64,000 bases of DNA from contig MWDO01000007.1 in assembly GCA_002070605.1 (NCBI GenBank), positions 1 to 64,000 on the forward strand. The letters run 5' to 3'. Below the pieces are notes generated by a model. That model was given only the letters and a program-made list of their open reading frames with translations, did not search any database and was not told the DNA's origin. Positions within the stretch are counted from its first letter, which is position 1. Each line of letters starts with the position of its first letter. A program made the translations under genes and the position numbers. This stretch comes from Spirochaetes bacterium ADurb.Bin133 (lineage in GTDB: Bacteria; Spirochaetota; GWE2-31-10; MWDO01). Positions 26,846 to 35,460 of the stretch are shown here, one piece after another.

Positions 26846-28348
26846 ATGAGTAAATTAGTTAAATTATTTGTAGCGCTAACCTTTTTGGTAGGCGTATCTT
26901 GCTCTAACGGAGCTTTATTAAACGACAATCAGACTATAGTCGACGAAGATATCGCCGTCGTCGATCAATCCGCCAGTTCCTCCGGTACGGATATTCCGTA
27001 TAATGGAAGCAACGGGGACGTTATGTTGCAAGCTTTTCATTGGAACTCCAAAAACGGCAAAAATTCGAAGACCTGGTATGATTACCTATACAGCGTAAGA
27101 ACGAAATTAAGAACCTATTATAACGTTATTTACCTGCCGCCTCCGTCTCAGTCCGCCGACGGATACGGTTATATGCCGAGCGATTGGGCTAACCTTAGTT
27201 CAAACTACGGGACTCAAGCTTCTTTAAAATCTTTGATTACCGCTTTACACGCGTCGCCGAAGAAATACGTTTTGGCGGACGTTGTTCTAAATCACAGGTC
27301 CGCTAAATCTCAATGTCCTCACGGAGTATGGTGCGGCTACGGTTACGCGGCTAACGCGATGACTTCAAGCGATTTCATTAACGGTTCGTACGATCAGGTT
27401 AGCGACTCGGGAGCCAAATCGTGCGGGACTTGTATGACAAGCGGTTATTCGGAAGGTTCGTGGTCTTACGGCGGAAGAACTTATTATAACGAAGATTTTA
27501 CGGGATCATGCGACGTTAACCACTGGAATTCTTCTACAAGAACAAAAATTAAGACGTGGCTTACATGGCTAAAGAGTTCGACAAACGCAGGATTCGACGG
27601 ATGGAGATACGATATGATAGGGGGATACGATCCGTTATATTTGGGCGAGTACAATACATCCTCTTCTCCATACCTCTCCGTCGGCGAAAAACCTTCGGGA
27701 GATAGACAAATGCTGAGCGACATGGTCAACAGATCCGGCAACAAGACGATGGTATTCGACTTTGCTATGAGAGACAGCCTCTATAGCGCTTTAGCCAGCG
27801 TAAACAATATGTATGGAAATTATTTGGGCTCGGTAGGAGCGAATACTAACTACGGACTAATCGGTTGGTGGTCTGAAGCGGCCGTTACGTTTATCCACAA
27901 TCACGATATCGACTTGAATCACCACAGCGTCGGCAGAAACACCATGCTTTGGGGGGTATCGGGAAGCGCGAAAGGCGTTTCGACTCAAGCGGCGTATGCG
28001 TTCATACTAACTCACCCCGGCATACCTTGCGTATTTATCCAAGACTGGGAAGATAGAGGAACTTATATGACCAAGGCTATTAACAATCTTATAAAGATCA
28101 GAAAAGCCAACGGCGTTCAGAAAGGGAGTAGAGTTTACGTTGCAAAAGCTGAAAACGGTATATACGCGGCTTATATCGGAACCGAAGGAGCCGAACAAGT
28201 CGCCATTAAGATCGGTAAAACGGGTTGGAACAACTACGAATCTTGGACGCCAAATTCGGCTCTTGGTCTTACAAAAGCTTATACTCAATACGAAACCGGC
28301 GGACACGCTTACTGCGTATATTACAAGAACGCCGTTACTATCGAATAA
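26846..28348 (+). CDS. Lipoprotein alpha-amylase, GH13 (copy 1)
   Basis: About 500 residues from ATG 26846 with ribosome site aaggaag; an upstream in-frame ATG at 26732 lies in the conserved leader and is rejected. The signal peptide ends in LVGVSC, a spirochaete-type lipobox, so the enzyme is probably lipid-anchored. GH13 regions are complete: region I DVVLNHRS, region II GFDGWRYDMIGGY with the nucleophile Asp, region III SVGEKPSG with the acid/base Glu, and region IV FIHNHDID. An early GDVMLQAFHWN matches plant-like bacterial alpha-amylases (GH13_6-like). It hydrolyses alpha-1,4-glucans such as starch outside the inner membrane. It is followed by its own terminator and then a close paralogue. 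Confidence 0.93.
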   Translation: MSKLVKLFVALTFLVGVSCSNGALLNDNQTIVDEDIAVVDQSASSSGTDIPYNGSNGDVMLQAFHWNSKNGKNSKTWYDYLYSVRTKLRTYYNVIYLPPPSQSADGYGYMPSDWANLSSNYGTQASLKSLITALHASPKKYVLADVVLNHRSAKSQCPHGVWCGYGYAANAMTSSDFINGSYDQVSDSGAKSCGTCMTSGYSEGSWSYGGRTYYNEDFTGSCDVNHWNSSTRTKIKTWLTWLKSSTNAGFDGWRYDMIGGYDPLYLGEYNTSSSPYLSVGEKPSGDRQMLSDMVNRSGNKTMVFDFAMRDSLYSALASVNNMYGNYLGSVGANTNYGLIGWWSEAAVTFIHNHDIDLNHHSVGRNTMLWGVSGSAKGVSTQAAYAFILTHPGIPCVFIQDWEDRGTYMTKAINNLIKIRKANGVQKGSRVYVAKAENGIYAAYIGTEGAEQVAIKIGKTGWNNYESWTPNSALGLTKAYTQYETGGHAYCVYYKNAVTIE

Positions 28349-28371
28349 TCGTATAAATATTACGACGACTT

Positions 28372-28408
28372 AAAAAAGAGGCGCTCCGTTTGGAGACGCC
28401 TCTTTTTT
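28372..28408 (+). terminator. Terminator after amylase copy 1
   Basis: A 12-bp stem (28372-28383 with 28397-28408) extended inside by ctcc/ggag, with the descending arm ending in T6. Separates the two amylase genes into independent transcription units. Confidence 0.9.
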
Positions 28409-28800
28409 ATTTATCAAAGTATTAACGACAAAAAGGCGTCTGTAATAAGAATAATATTAAAAAAAATTTATTAATAAGTTTTAACTAGGGTTTTTCCTAG
28501 CTAAAACTAGGGTATATATTTATTGCAAAAACTACAAAAATAGCTTATATTTCAAAACATAGAGAAAGTAATTTTTTTAGATTAAAAACAAAATTTAATA
28601 ATTAGAAAGGAGGCGCGTAAAAAGAGGCAGACTTTACCGTAGCCGTTTGTTTAGCAAAACAGCTATGGGACGTTTGAAAAAGTCAAACGACCGGATATTG
28701 TCGAGATAAGAGATTTGGTCTTTTTGTCTCTATTATATCCGAAGTTGAAAAACGACGCCGTTGGCGTCTTTTAAATTTGGTTTTTAACAAGGAAGAAAAA
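28409..28800 (+). promoter_or_regulatory. Promoter, operator and leader of the second amylase gene
   Basis: CTAGGGT at 28485-28491 and 28507-28513 (again 22 bp apart), then TTGCAA 28523-28528, a 17-bp spacer and TATATT 28546-28551. Distances match the copy-1 region exactly, although the bases between have diverged. The first site also lies in a small stem (ctaggg, ttttt, cctag). The leader contains AAGGAGGCG near 28609, a stem (cgtttga/tcaaacg near 28671-28689) and the hairpin at 28754-28772. The last 47 nt before the ATG are nearly identical to copy 1. Confidence 0.6.
28754..28772 (+). terminator. Attenuator-like hairpin in the second amylase leader
   Basis: gacgcc (28754-28759), loop gtt, ggcgtc (28763-28768), TTTT, at 29 nt before the ATG. 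Equivalent to the hairpin at 26799-26817. The stem is short (6 bp), so termination may be partial or conditional. Confidence 0.45.
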
Positions 28801-30303
28801 ATGAGTAAATTAGTTAAATTATTTGTAGCGCTGACCTTTTTGGTAGGCGTATCTTGCTCGAACGGAGCTTTATTGAACGACAATCAGGCTGTAGTCGACG
28901 AAGAGATCGCGATTGTCGATCAATCCGCCAGTTCCTCCGGTACGGACATTCCGTATAACGGAAGCAACGGGGACGTTATGCTGCAAGCTTTTCATTGGAA
29001 CTCTAAAAACGGCAAAAATTCGAAGACCTGGTATAACTACCTATACAGCATAAGAGCAAAATTAAGAACCTATTACAACGTCATTTATCTGCCGCCTCCG
29101 GCTCAGTCGGCCGACGGATACGGTTATATGCCGGGAGATTGGGCTAATCTTAATTCAGACTATGGGACTCAAGCTTCTTTAAAATCTTTGATTTCCGCTC
29201 TGCATGCGTCGCCAAAGAAATACGTCATTGCCGATATAGTAGTCAACCACAGATCCGCTAAATCTAAATGTCCTCACGGAATTTGGTGTAAATACGACTA
29301 TGCCGCAAACTCAATGGTAGCGGCGGATTTTATAAAAGGTTCGCTCGACGTTATTAACGATTCCGGCTGGAAAGCTTGCAATACTTGTATGAACGGTACG
29401 GCCAGCGAAGGTTCGTGGTCTTACGGCGGAAGAACTTACTATAACGAAGATTTTACGGGATCGTGCGATATTAACCACTGGAATTCTTCTACAAGAACAA
29501 AAATTAAGACGTGGCTCACATGGCTAAAGAGTTCGACAAACGCAGGATTCGACGGATGGAGATACGACATGATAGGAGGATACGATCCGTTATATTTGGG
29601 CGAATACAATACCTCCTCCAAGCCGTACCTCTCCGTCGGCGAGAAGCCTTCGGGAAGCAGACAAATGCTGAGCGACATGGTCAACAGATCCGGCAACAAG
29701 ACGATGGTATTCGACTTTGCTATGAGAGACAGTCTGTATAGCGCTTTAGCCAGTACAAGCAATATGTACGGAAATTATTTGGGCTCGGTAGGGGCGAATA
29801 CCAACTACGGACTAATCGGTTGGTGGTCTGAAGCGGCCGTTACGTTTATCCACAATCACGATATCGACTTGAATCACCACAGCGTCGGCAGAAACACCAT
29901 GCTTTGGGGGGTATCGGGAAGCGCGAAAGGCGTTTCGACTCAAGCGGCGTATGCGTTCATACTAACTCACCCCGGCATACCTTGCGTATTTATCCAAGAC
30001 TGGGAAGATAGAGGAACTTATATGACCAAGGCTATTAACAATCTTATAAAGATCAGAAAAGCCAACGGCGTTCAGAAAGGGAGTAGAGTTTACGTTGCAA
30101 AAGCTGAAAACGGTATATACGCGGCTTATATCGGAAACCAAGGAGCCGAGCAAGTCGCCATTAAGATCGGTAAGACGGGTTGGAACAACTACGAATCTTG
30201 GACGCCGAGCGCGTCTCTTGGTCTTACCAAAGCTTATACTCAATACGAAGCCGGCGGACACGCTTACTGCGTATATTACAAGAACGCCGTTACTATCGAA
30301 TAG
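28801..30303 (+). CDS. Lipoprotein alpha-amylase, GH13 (copy 2)
   Basis: About 500 residues, ATG 28801, ribosome site aaggaag. A tandem paralogue of the preceding gene, with the same lipoprotein signal (LVGVSC) and all GH13 catalytic regions (DIVVNHRS, GFDGWRYDMIGGY, SVGEKPSG, FIHNHDID). The main divergence is in residues about 140-200, between region I and region II, where substrate loops lie (for example KYDYAANSMVAADFIKGSLD against GYGYAANAMTSSDFINGSYD), so substrate range may differ. A 334-bp stretch (29803-30136) is identical to copy 1 (27848-28181). It has its own promoter and a terminator at 30326. Confidence 0.93.
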   Translation: MSKLVKLFVALTFLVGVSCSNGALLNDNQAVVDEEIAIVDQSASSSGTDIPYNGSNGDVMLQAFHWNSKNGKNSKTWYNYLYSIRAKLRTYYNVIYLPPPAQSADGYGYMPGDWANLNSDYGTQASLKSLISALHASPKKYVIADIVVNHRSAKSKCPHGIWCKYDYAANSMVAADFIKGSLDVINDSGWKACNTCMNGTASEGSWSYGGRTYYNEDFTGSCDINHWNSSTRTKIKTWLTWLKSSTNAGFDGWRYDMIGGYDPLYLGEYNTSSKPYLSVGEKPSGSRQMLSDMVNRSGNKTMVFDFAMRDSLYSALASTSNMYGNYLGSVGANTNYGLIGWWSEAAVTFIHNHDIDLNHHSVGRNTMLWGVSGSAKGVSTQAAYAFILTHPGIPCVFIQDWEDRGTYMTKAINNLIKIRKANGVQKGSRVYVAKAENGIYAAYIGNQGAEQVAIKIGKTGWNNYESWTPSASLGLTKAYTQYEAGGHAYCVYYKNAVTIE

Positions 30304-30325
30304 TTAAAGTTTAGATTATTTAGCG

Positions 30326-30360
30326 AAGAGGAGAGTCTTAAACGACCTCCTCTTTTTTTT
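30326..30360 (+). terminator. Terminator after amylase copy 2
   Basis: aagaggag (30326-30333) pairs with ctcctctt (30347-30354) followed by a run of T residues to 30360. Confidence 0.8.
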
Positions 30361-30453
30361 ATAAATTTCTATGAGTTACGTTTAGCGAAGGGTAATAGTT
30401 TATTTGACCTTTTTGATTTTTTTTGGTAGATTACGACAAGTTAAGAGGGATAG

Positions 30454-31176
30454 ATGGGGAAAGGTTTATTTGTTACGGCTACTTCGACGGGAATGGGTAA
30501 AACCGTTATATCGGCGATATTATGCAGACTATTTTCAGAGATATATAATAAAGTATTATATTATAAACCCGTTCAGACCGGGGCGGTCTATATAGACGGC
30601 GAGATCAGATCTCCCGATTCGGAATTTGTATCGAGATTTAATTCTGATAAAAAAAATATTTCCTACCAAAGCGATTATTTGTTTGACAAACCCGCGTCGC
30701 CCCATTTGTCGGCGGCGATAGAAAAAAAAGAGATTTGCATAGAGAATATTATCGAAAGTTATAAAAAAAAATCTTATGAATTCGACGCGATTGCGGTCGA
30801 GGGAGCCGGAGGACTTTTAGTTCCGTTAAGCGAAAAGGGGGATTTTATTTCCGATATACCTAAAAGGCTAAACCTAAACGTCGCGTTAGTGAGCCGAGCC
30901 GGATTGGGAGCTATAAACGACGTTTTATTAAATCTCAATTTCATTAGACAATCTCGCATTAAGGCGGGAGCGGTAATTTTATTAACCGAAGATATTTTAC
31001 CGACGGATATAGAAGAGGACAATTACAAAACTATAAAAAGATTATCCGGATTGGATAATATTTATCTTTTTCCGAGAATTGTTGGAGTCGATACGGAAAA
31101 TTATATTTTTGGAGACGTCGAATCAAAATTGAAATATTTTCCTGATAAAAAAACGGTAAGAGGTTGGTTGTCATGA
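30454..31176 (+). CDS. bioD: Dethiobiotin synthetase BioD
   Basis: 240 residues. The N-terminal P-loop FVTATSTGMGKTV, the substrate loop YKPVQTGA, and VEGAGGLLVPL are the BioD signatures. It closes the ureido ring of dethiobiotin from diaminopelargonic acid, CO2 and ATP in the cytoplasm. Ribosome site agaggga. First gene of a five-gene biotin operon. I looked for a BirA operator upstream and saw none. TTGACC near 30403 could be the -35 element, with no strong -10. Its stop overlaps bioF by 4 nt. Confidence 0.95.
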   Translation: MGKGLFVTATSTGMGKTVISAILCRLFSEIYNKVLYYKPVQTGAVYIDGEIRSPDSEFVSRFNSDKKNISYQSDYLFDKPASPHLSAAIEKKEICIENIIESYKKKSYEFDAIAVEGAGGLLVPLSEKGDFISDIPKRLNLNVALVSRAGLGAINDVLLNLNFIRQSRIKAGAVILLTEDILPTDIEEDNYKTIKRLSGLDNIYLFPRIVGVDTENYIFGDVESKLKYFPDKKTVRGWLS

Positions 31177-32345
31177 TCGGAAAATGGGGCGATATTCTCG
31201 CTAAAAAACTAAACGAAAAAAAGAATCGGGATAATTATCGCGCGCTAAATTCTATAGATAAAACGGAAGGCAAGTATATAGAGATAAATAACAAAAAATA
31301 TATTAATTTTTCAAATAACGACTATTTGGGATTAACAAAGGAGTTATCCGTTATAAGCGCGGGAAACGCCGAAGCTCTTAAATGGGGGGCCGGGACCGGA
31401 GCGTCCAGACTCGTTTCCGGAACGTTTACGAACGTTTCAAACCTTGAAAAAAAATTTGCCGGCTGGAATAAAAAAGCGCGCGCGTTAATGTTTAATTCGG
31501 GATATAATGCAAATATCGGGATAGTATCAGCTCTAGCCGACGAAAAAACCGTAGTATTTTGCGATAAATTAAACCACGCTTCGATTTATGACGGAATATT
31601 TCTATCTAAAGCTAAAATTGAACGATATCCGCATAAAGACGTCGAATTCCTTGAAAAATTATTAATTAAAAATAGAGATGTTGAAAAAAAAATTATAATA
31701 ACGGACTCGGTATTTAGTATGGAAGGGGATATCGCGCCTCTTATTGAAATTGCCGAGTTATCTCAAAAATATGAAACGTTACTAATCGCGGACGAAGCTC
31801 ATAGCGCAGGGCTTTTTGGGAACGACTATGCCGGAATAACTTCTATGTATAATTTACAGGATAAAGTAGACGTTATCATAGGGACTTTAGGCAAGAGTTT
31901 TGGAGCGTTTGGAGCTTTTGCCGCATGCGATGAAATTCTTTACGACTATTTTATAAACTCTTGCCGCTCGTTTATTTTTACGACCTCGTTGCCGCCGTTT
32001 ATTATAGGCGCGCTTAACAGGTCTTACGAGATAATTTTAACGGAAAACCGCGGCAAGGAGGTACTGCTGAAAGCGGAAAATTTTGCGGCGCTATTAAAGG
32101 AAAACGGAGTCGACGTCGGCGCTTCGCGCTCGCAAATTGTTCCGATTATAGTAAAATCAAATTCAAAATCGATAGAATTAATGAACTTTCTCAAGGAAAA
32201 AGGGATATACGCTCCAAGTATTCGTCCCCCTACGGTTCCTCCGAACGCTTCGAGAGTAAGAATTTCGATTACTTATCTTCATACCGACGAAGATATAAGC
32301 AAGTTGTCGAGAGAGATAATTAATTGGAGCAAGAAAAACGTTTGA
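31173..32345 (+). CDS. bioF: 8-amino-7-oxononanoate synthase BioF
   Basis: About 390 residues. I chose ATG 31173, which overlaps the bioD stop as ATGA with agagg upstream; an in-frame TTG at 31164 is also possible. It is a fold-type I PLP enzyme of the alpha-oxoamine synthase family: NFSNNDYLGL, the GTGASRLVSGT glycine loop, DEAHSAGLFG with the PLP-contacting Asp, and GTLGKSFGAFG with the Schiff-base Lys. It condenses pimeloyl-ACP with alanine. Second gene in the biotin operon. Confidence 0.95.
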   Translation: MIGKWGDILAKKLNEKKNRDNYRALNSIDKTEGKYIEINNKKYINFSNNDYLGLTKELSVISAGNAEALKWGAGTGASRLVSGTFTNVSNLEKKFAGWNKKARALMFNSGYNANIGIVSALADEKTVVFCDKLNHASIYDGIFLSKAKIERYPHKDVEFLEKLLIKNRDVEKKIIITDSVFSMEGDIAPLIEIAELSQKYETLLIADEAHSAGLFGNDYAGITSMYNLQDKVDVIIGTLGKSFGAFGAFAACDEILYDYFINSCRSFIFTTSLPPFIIGALNRSYEIILTENRGKEVLLKAENFAALLKENGVDVGASRSQIVPIIVKSNSKSIELMNFLKEKGIYAPSIRPPTVPPNASRVRISITYLHTDEDISKLSREIINWSKKNV

Positions 32346-32361
32346 TCTAACGAGGGGTTTA

Positions 32362-33036
32362 ATGAAAAATATTATAATTCAAGGATTCGCGTCAAACGAA
32401 AGTCTGTTTGAAAAAATAAAAAACGGCGTTTCAGATTGCATAGTTTTGAAAAACGAGCTCTCTTCATATAAAGAGGCGAAATACGGCTTGGATTATTATT
32501 CGACTGAAGGTAAAATTAATATTTTCGGCTGGTCTCTCGGTTCGCTGTTTGCTCTAAAGTGGACGTTGGAGAATCCCTCTAAAGTAAATTCTCTCTTTCT
32601 TACGGGGGCGACGGCTAGATTTACTCAGACTAACGGATATGAAAACGGCATTTTACTTGATAACTTGTCGAGGATGAAAAAAATGATTAAAATTAGAAAA
32701 AAACAGGTTTTAACAGATTTTTATAAAAATATTTTTGAATTTGTTGAAAACAAGGATCAAATAATAAGTTCGTTGCTTGAAACGGCAATATCCGATCAAT
32801 CGCTGGAAAACGGTCTTAACGAGCTTGCGGAGATTGATTTGTTGAAACGACTGCCCGAAATGGAAGTAAAAACGGCTATCTTTCAAGGCGACAAAGATAA
32901 TACTACGCCGCTCTATGGAGCAGAGATTATCAGAAATAACGTGAAAAATTCCGCTTTAAGCGTTTATAACGGCGGACATTGTTATTTTTTGGAATATCCC
33001 GAAGAGTGTATTGAAAACTGGAGAGATTTTATATGA
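32362..33036 (+). CDS. bioH: BioH-like pimeloyl-ACP methyl ester esterase
   Basis: 224-residue alpha/beta hydrolase. The nucleophile elbow is FGWSLGSLFAL, the acid is in FQGDKDNTTP and the histidine in GGHCYFLE. Its position between bioF and bioC identifies it as the esterase that removes the methyl group from pimeloyl-ACP methyl ester to release the BioF substrate. It is shorter than E. coli BioH (256 residues) and could instead be an analogue in the BioG/BioH/BioK group; motif GWSLG favours BioH. The stop overlaps bioC by 4 nt. Confidence 0.85.
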   Translation: MKNIIIQGFASNESLFEKIKNGVSDCIVLKNELSSYKEAKYGLDYYSTEGKINIFGWSLGSLFALKWTLENPSKVNSLFLTGATARFTQTNGYENGILLDNLSRMKKMIKIRKKQVLTDFYKNIFEFVENKDQIISSLLETAISDQSLENGLNELAEIDLLKRLPEMEVKTAIFQGDKDNTTPLYGAEIIRNNVKNSALSVYNGGHCYFLEYPEECIENWRDFI

Positions 33037-33821
33037 ATAAAGGGCTAATCAGGGATAATTTTGATAAATATGCGGTAAATTACGACAGCGAGGCTAAAAT
33101 TCAGAGGGATATAGCTTCCGAGTTGATTACTCTTTTACCGGATAGACCGTATAAAAATATATTAGAAATAGGGGTAGGCACGGGGTTTTTTACCGAAGAA
33201 CTGCTAAAAAAAAATGAATTTTCTGATTTTACGGCAAACGATGTTAGCGCAAATATGATAGAAACTCATAAAAATAAATTCTTTGGTAGAAAGATTAAAT
33301 ATCTGACGGGAAATTTTGAAGAGGCGGCGATAGATAATAAATATGAGCTAATAGCCGGAAGCGCCGTTTTTCAATGGTTTACAGACCTGAATTTAGAAAT
33401 TAAAAGAATTAACAAATTTTTAAATATTAACGGAGATCTTTTGTTTTCTATTTTTACCGAAGGCACTTTTTACGAATTAGACGAGTCTTTTCGTAAAAGT
33501 TACGAAGAATTGGCGTTGCCGTATCGCAGACGCATATTGAATTTTTACAATTTTGACGAGATAACCGGTTTTCTGAAAAATAACGATTTTGACGTAATCA
33601 AAATATCCGAAAAAAAAATTGTAATAAATTTTGACAATCCCCTGATTTTTTTGCATTCTATTCGGGACATAGGAGCGGCGAGTTTTGATAGCGAAAAAGT
33701 CGGAACGGTCATAATGAGAAAAATGATAAAAAACTATAAAAAGTTATTTTTAAATAAGGTCGGGACAATACCCGCGACTTATAACGTTTTATACTGTCTT
33801 GCAAGGAAGAAAAATGACTGA
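33033..33821 (+). CDS. bioC: Malonyl-ACP O-methyltransferase BioC
   Basis: 262-residue class I SAM methyltransferase. N-terminal NFDKYAVNYDSEAKIQRDIA is typical of BioC, followed by the SAM loop LEIGVGTGFFTEEL and the later AVFQWFTDL. It methylates the free carboxyl of malonyl-ACP to let it enter fatty acid elongation as a disguised primer. It overlaps bioH by 4 nt and bioA by 8 nt. Confidence 0.93.
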   Translation: MNKGLIRDNFDKYAVNYDSEAKIQRDIASELITLLPDRPYKNILEIGVGTGFFTEELLKKNEFSDFTANDVSANMIETHKNKFFGRKIKYLTGNFEEAAIDNKYELIAGSAVFQWFTDLNLEIKRINKFLNINGDLLFSIFTEGTFYELDESFRKSYEELALPYRRRILNFYNFDEITGFLKNNDFDVIKISEKKIVINFDNPLIFLHSIRDIGAASFDSEKVGTVIMRKMIKNYKKLFLNKVGTIPATYNVLYCLARKKND

Positions 33822-35169
33822 AAAAGAGATACTCGATCTGGATAGGAAGCATATTTGGCATCCCTGTTCTCAAATGAAAGAATACGAAGAATTTCCCGCC
33901 ATCCCTATTAAAAGAGGCGAAGGAGTATGGCTTTATAAAGAGAACGGCGACAAAATTCTGGACGCGGTATCCTCCTGGTGGGTTAATATTTTTGGACATA
34001 GCGCCGAATATATAGCGAATAAAATTGCGGAGCAAGCGCGGACTTTAGAGCATGTAATTTTTGCAAATTATACGCACGAACCCGCCGTAAAATTGGGCGC
34101 TTATCTATCGGGGTTGTTCGACGGTAAATTGCCTAGGATATTTTATGGGGATAACGGATCTTCTGGCATAGAGATTGCCCTTAAAATGTCTTATCATTAT
34201 AGAGTTAATAACGGCGACAAGAAGCGAAAAAAATTTATGTATATTACCGGCGGGTATCACGGAGAAACCGTAGGGGCTCTGTCGGTCGGTTCGATTGAAA
34301 TATTTAAAGAAGTTTACAAACCAATGCTTTTTAACGCTATTGAATGCCGGGGACCGGATTGTTATAGATGCCCGTTTGGTAAAAATTATACCAATTGCGA
34401 CGCGGAGTGTTTTGCTCTAGCGGAAAAATTGATAAAAAAGAATTATATATCCGTAACGGCGTTTATAATAGAGCCGATGGTTCAATGCGCCGCAGGAATG
34501 AAGATATATTCGCCCAGATATTTGCAGAAATTGAGGGCGGCGTGTAGCGAATACGGCATTCACCTGATATGCGATGAAATCGCCGTGGGATTTGGCAGGA
34601 CGGGTAAAATGGTCGCCTCTCAACACGCCGGTATTGTTCCGGATCTTGCGGCTGTATCGAAAGGATTGACGGGAGGTTTTTTACCTCTGTCGGCCGTTCT
34701 TGTTAAAGAAGAGATTTATATGAATTTTTACGATTCATATCCGTCAAACAAGGCTTTCCTTCATAGTCATTCGTATTCCGGCAATCCCCTCGCTTGCGCG
34801 GCGGCTTGCGCGGTATTTGAGCTGTTTGAAAAAGACGACGTTCTTTCTATGATAAACGAAAAAGGCGCCTATATCAAAGAAAAAATTTCGGTTTTAAAGG
34901 ACAATAAATATATAGGAGATATCAGATCTATCGGGATGATAACTGCGGTTGAAATAGTTAAAGATAAGATAACTAAAGAGCCTTTTGAGTCTTCTATGCG
35001 TATAGGGCGCGCTATTTACAGAGAGGCGGAAAAAAAAGGGGTTTTGTTGAGAAATATCGGCGACGTTATATATTTTATGCCGCCGTATATAATAAATCGC
35101 GACGAAATGGATTTTATGGTAAAAGTAGCGATTGACGCTATTCTCGATCGCCTAAATAAAATTATTTAA
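33814..35169 (+). CDS. bioA: Adenosylmethionine-8-amino-7-oxononanoate aminotransferase BioA
   Basis: About 451 residues from ATG 33814 (ribosome site aaggaag inside bioC); an in-frame TTG at 33799 is less likely. Class III aminotransferase signatures: HIWHPCSQMKEY at the N-terminus, WWVNIFGHS, YHGETVGALSVG, ICDEIAVGFGRTG, and AVSKGLTGGFLPLSA with the PLP lysine. It makes 7,8-diaminopelargonate, with SAM as the amino donor in the classical enzyme. Last gene of the operon; a short palindrome at 35180-35191 followed by TTTT may end it. A bioB gene does not follow. Confidence 0.95.
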   Translation: MTEKEILDLDRKHIWHPCSQMKEYEEFPAIPIKRGEGVWLYKENGDKILDAVSSWWVNIFGHSAEYIANKIAEQARTLEHVIFANYTHEPAVKLGAYLSGLFDGKLPRIFYGDNGSSGIEIALKMSYHYRVNNGDKKRKKFMYITGGYHGETVGALSVGSIEIFKEVYKPMLFNAIECRGPDCYRCPFGKNYTNCDAECFALAEKLIKKNYISVTAFIIEPMVQCAAGMKIYSPRYLQKLRAACSEYGIHLICDEIAVGFGRTGKMVASQHAGIVPDLAAVSKGLTGGFLPLSAVLVKEEIYMNFYDSYPSNKAFLHSHSYSGNPLACAAACAVFELFEKDDVLSMINEKGAYIKEKISVLKDNKYIGDIRSIGMITAVEIVKDKITKEPFESSMRIGRAIYREAEKKGVLLRNIGDVIYFMPPYIINRDEMDFMVKVAIDAILDRLNKII

Positions 35170-35263
35170 AAATAGAAATCGGGAATTCCCGTTTTGAATA
35201 TACTAAAATACTTACATATTCTGCTTACGGCGCAAAGTCTATCCGCATTTTGCTATGCGCCCC

Positions 35264-35400
35264 GCCGCGCCCTGATGAAAAAATTGACACATATGGAACA
35301 TAAATCGACGCATATGGGACAGATATTTTAATTAGTAAATTATTCGTCTCAATTCAACGCATATGTGTCAATTTAAATTCTTACGGTTTAACGCATATGC
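35264..35400. repeat. Cluster of CATATG repeats (copy 3)
   Basis: Four CATATG-centred elements: TTGACACATATG 35284-35295, TCGACGCATATG 35305-35316, the inverse CATATGTGTCAA 35360-35371, and CATATG 35394-35399. The segment 35311-35350 matches 38577-38616 with few differences (CATATG, then GAYAGATATTTTAATTAG-like sequence). A GC-rich block (gcgccccgc) precedes each of these copies. No gene here; the 291-nt gap between bioA and ogt otherwise holds only the weak palindrome after bioA. Confidence 0.65.
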
Positions 35401-35460
35401 GGCGCTTTATTATCATATATCTTGCGCCGTTTGCAAAAATTTGATATACTATCGGTAGTT

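Noticed and set aside
30362-30453. BirA operator before bioD
   Set aside because: No inverted repeat resembling the known biotin operator is present.
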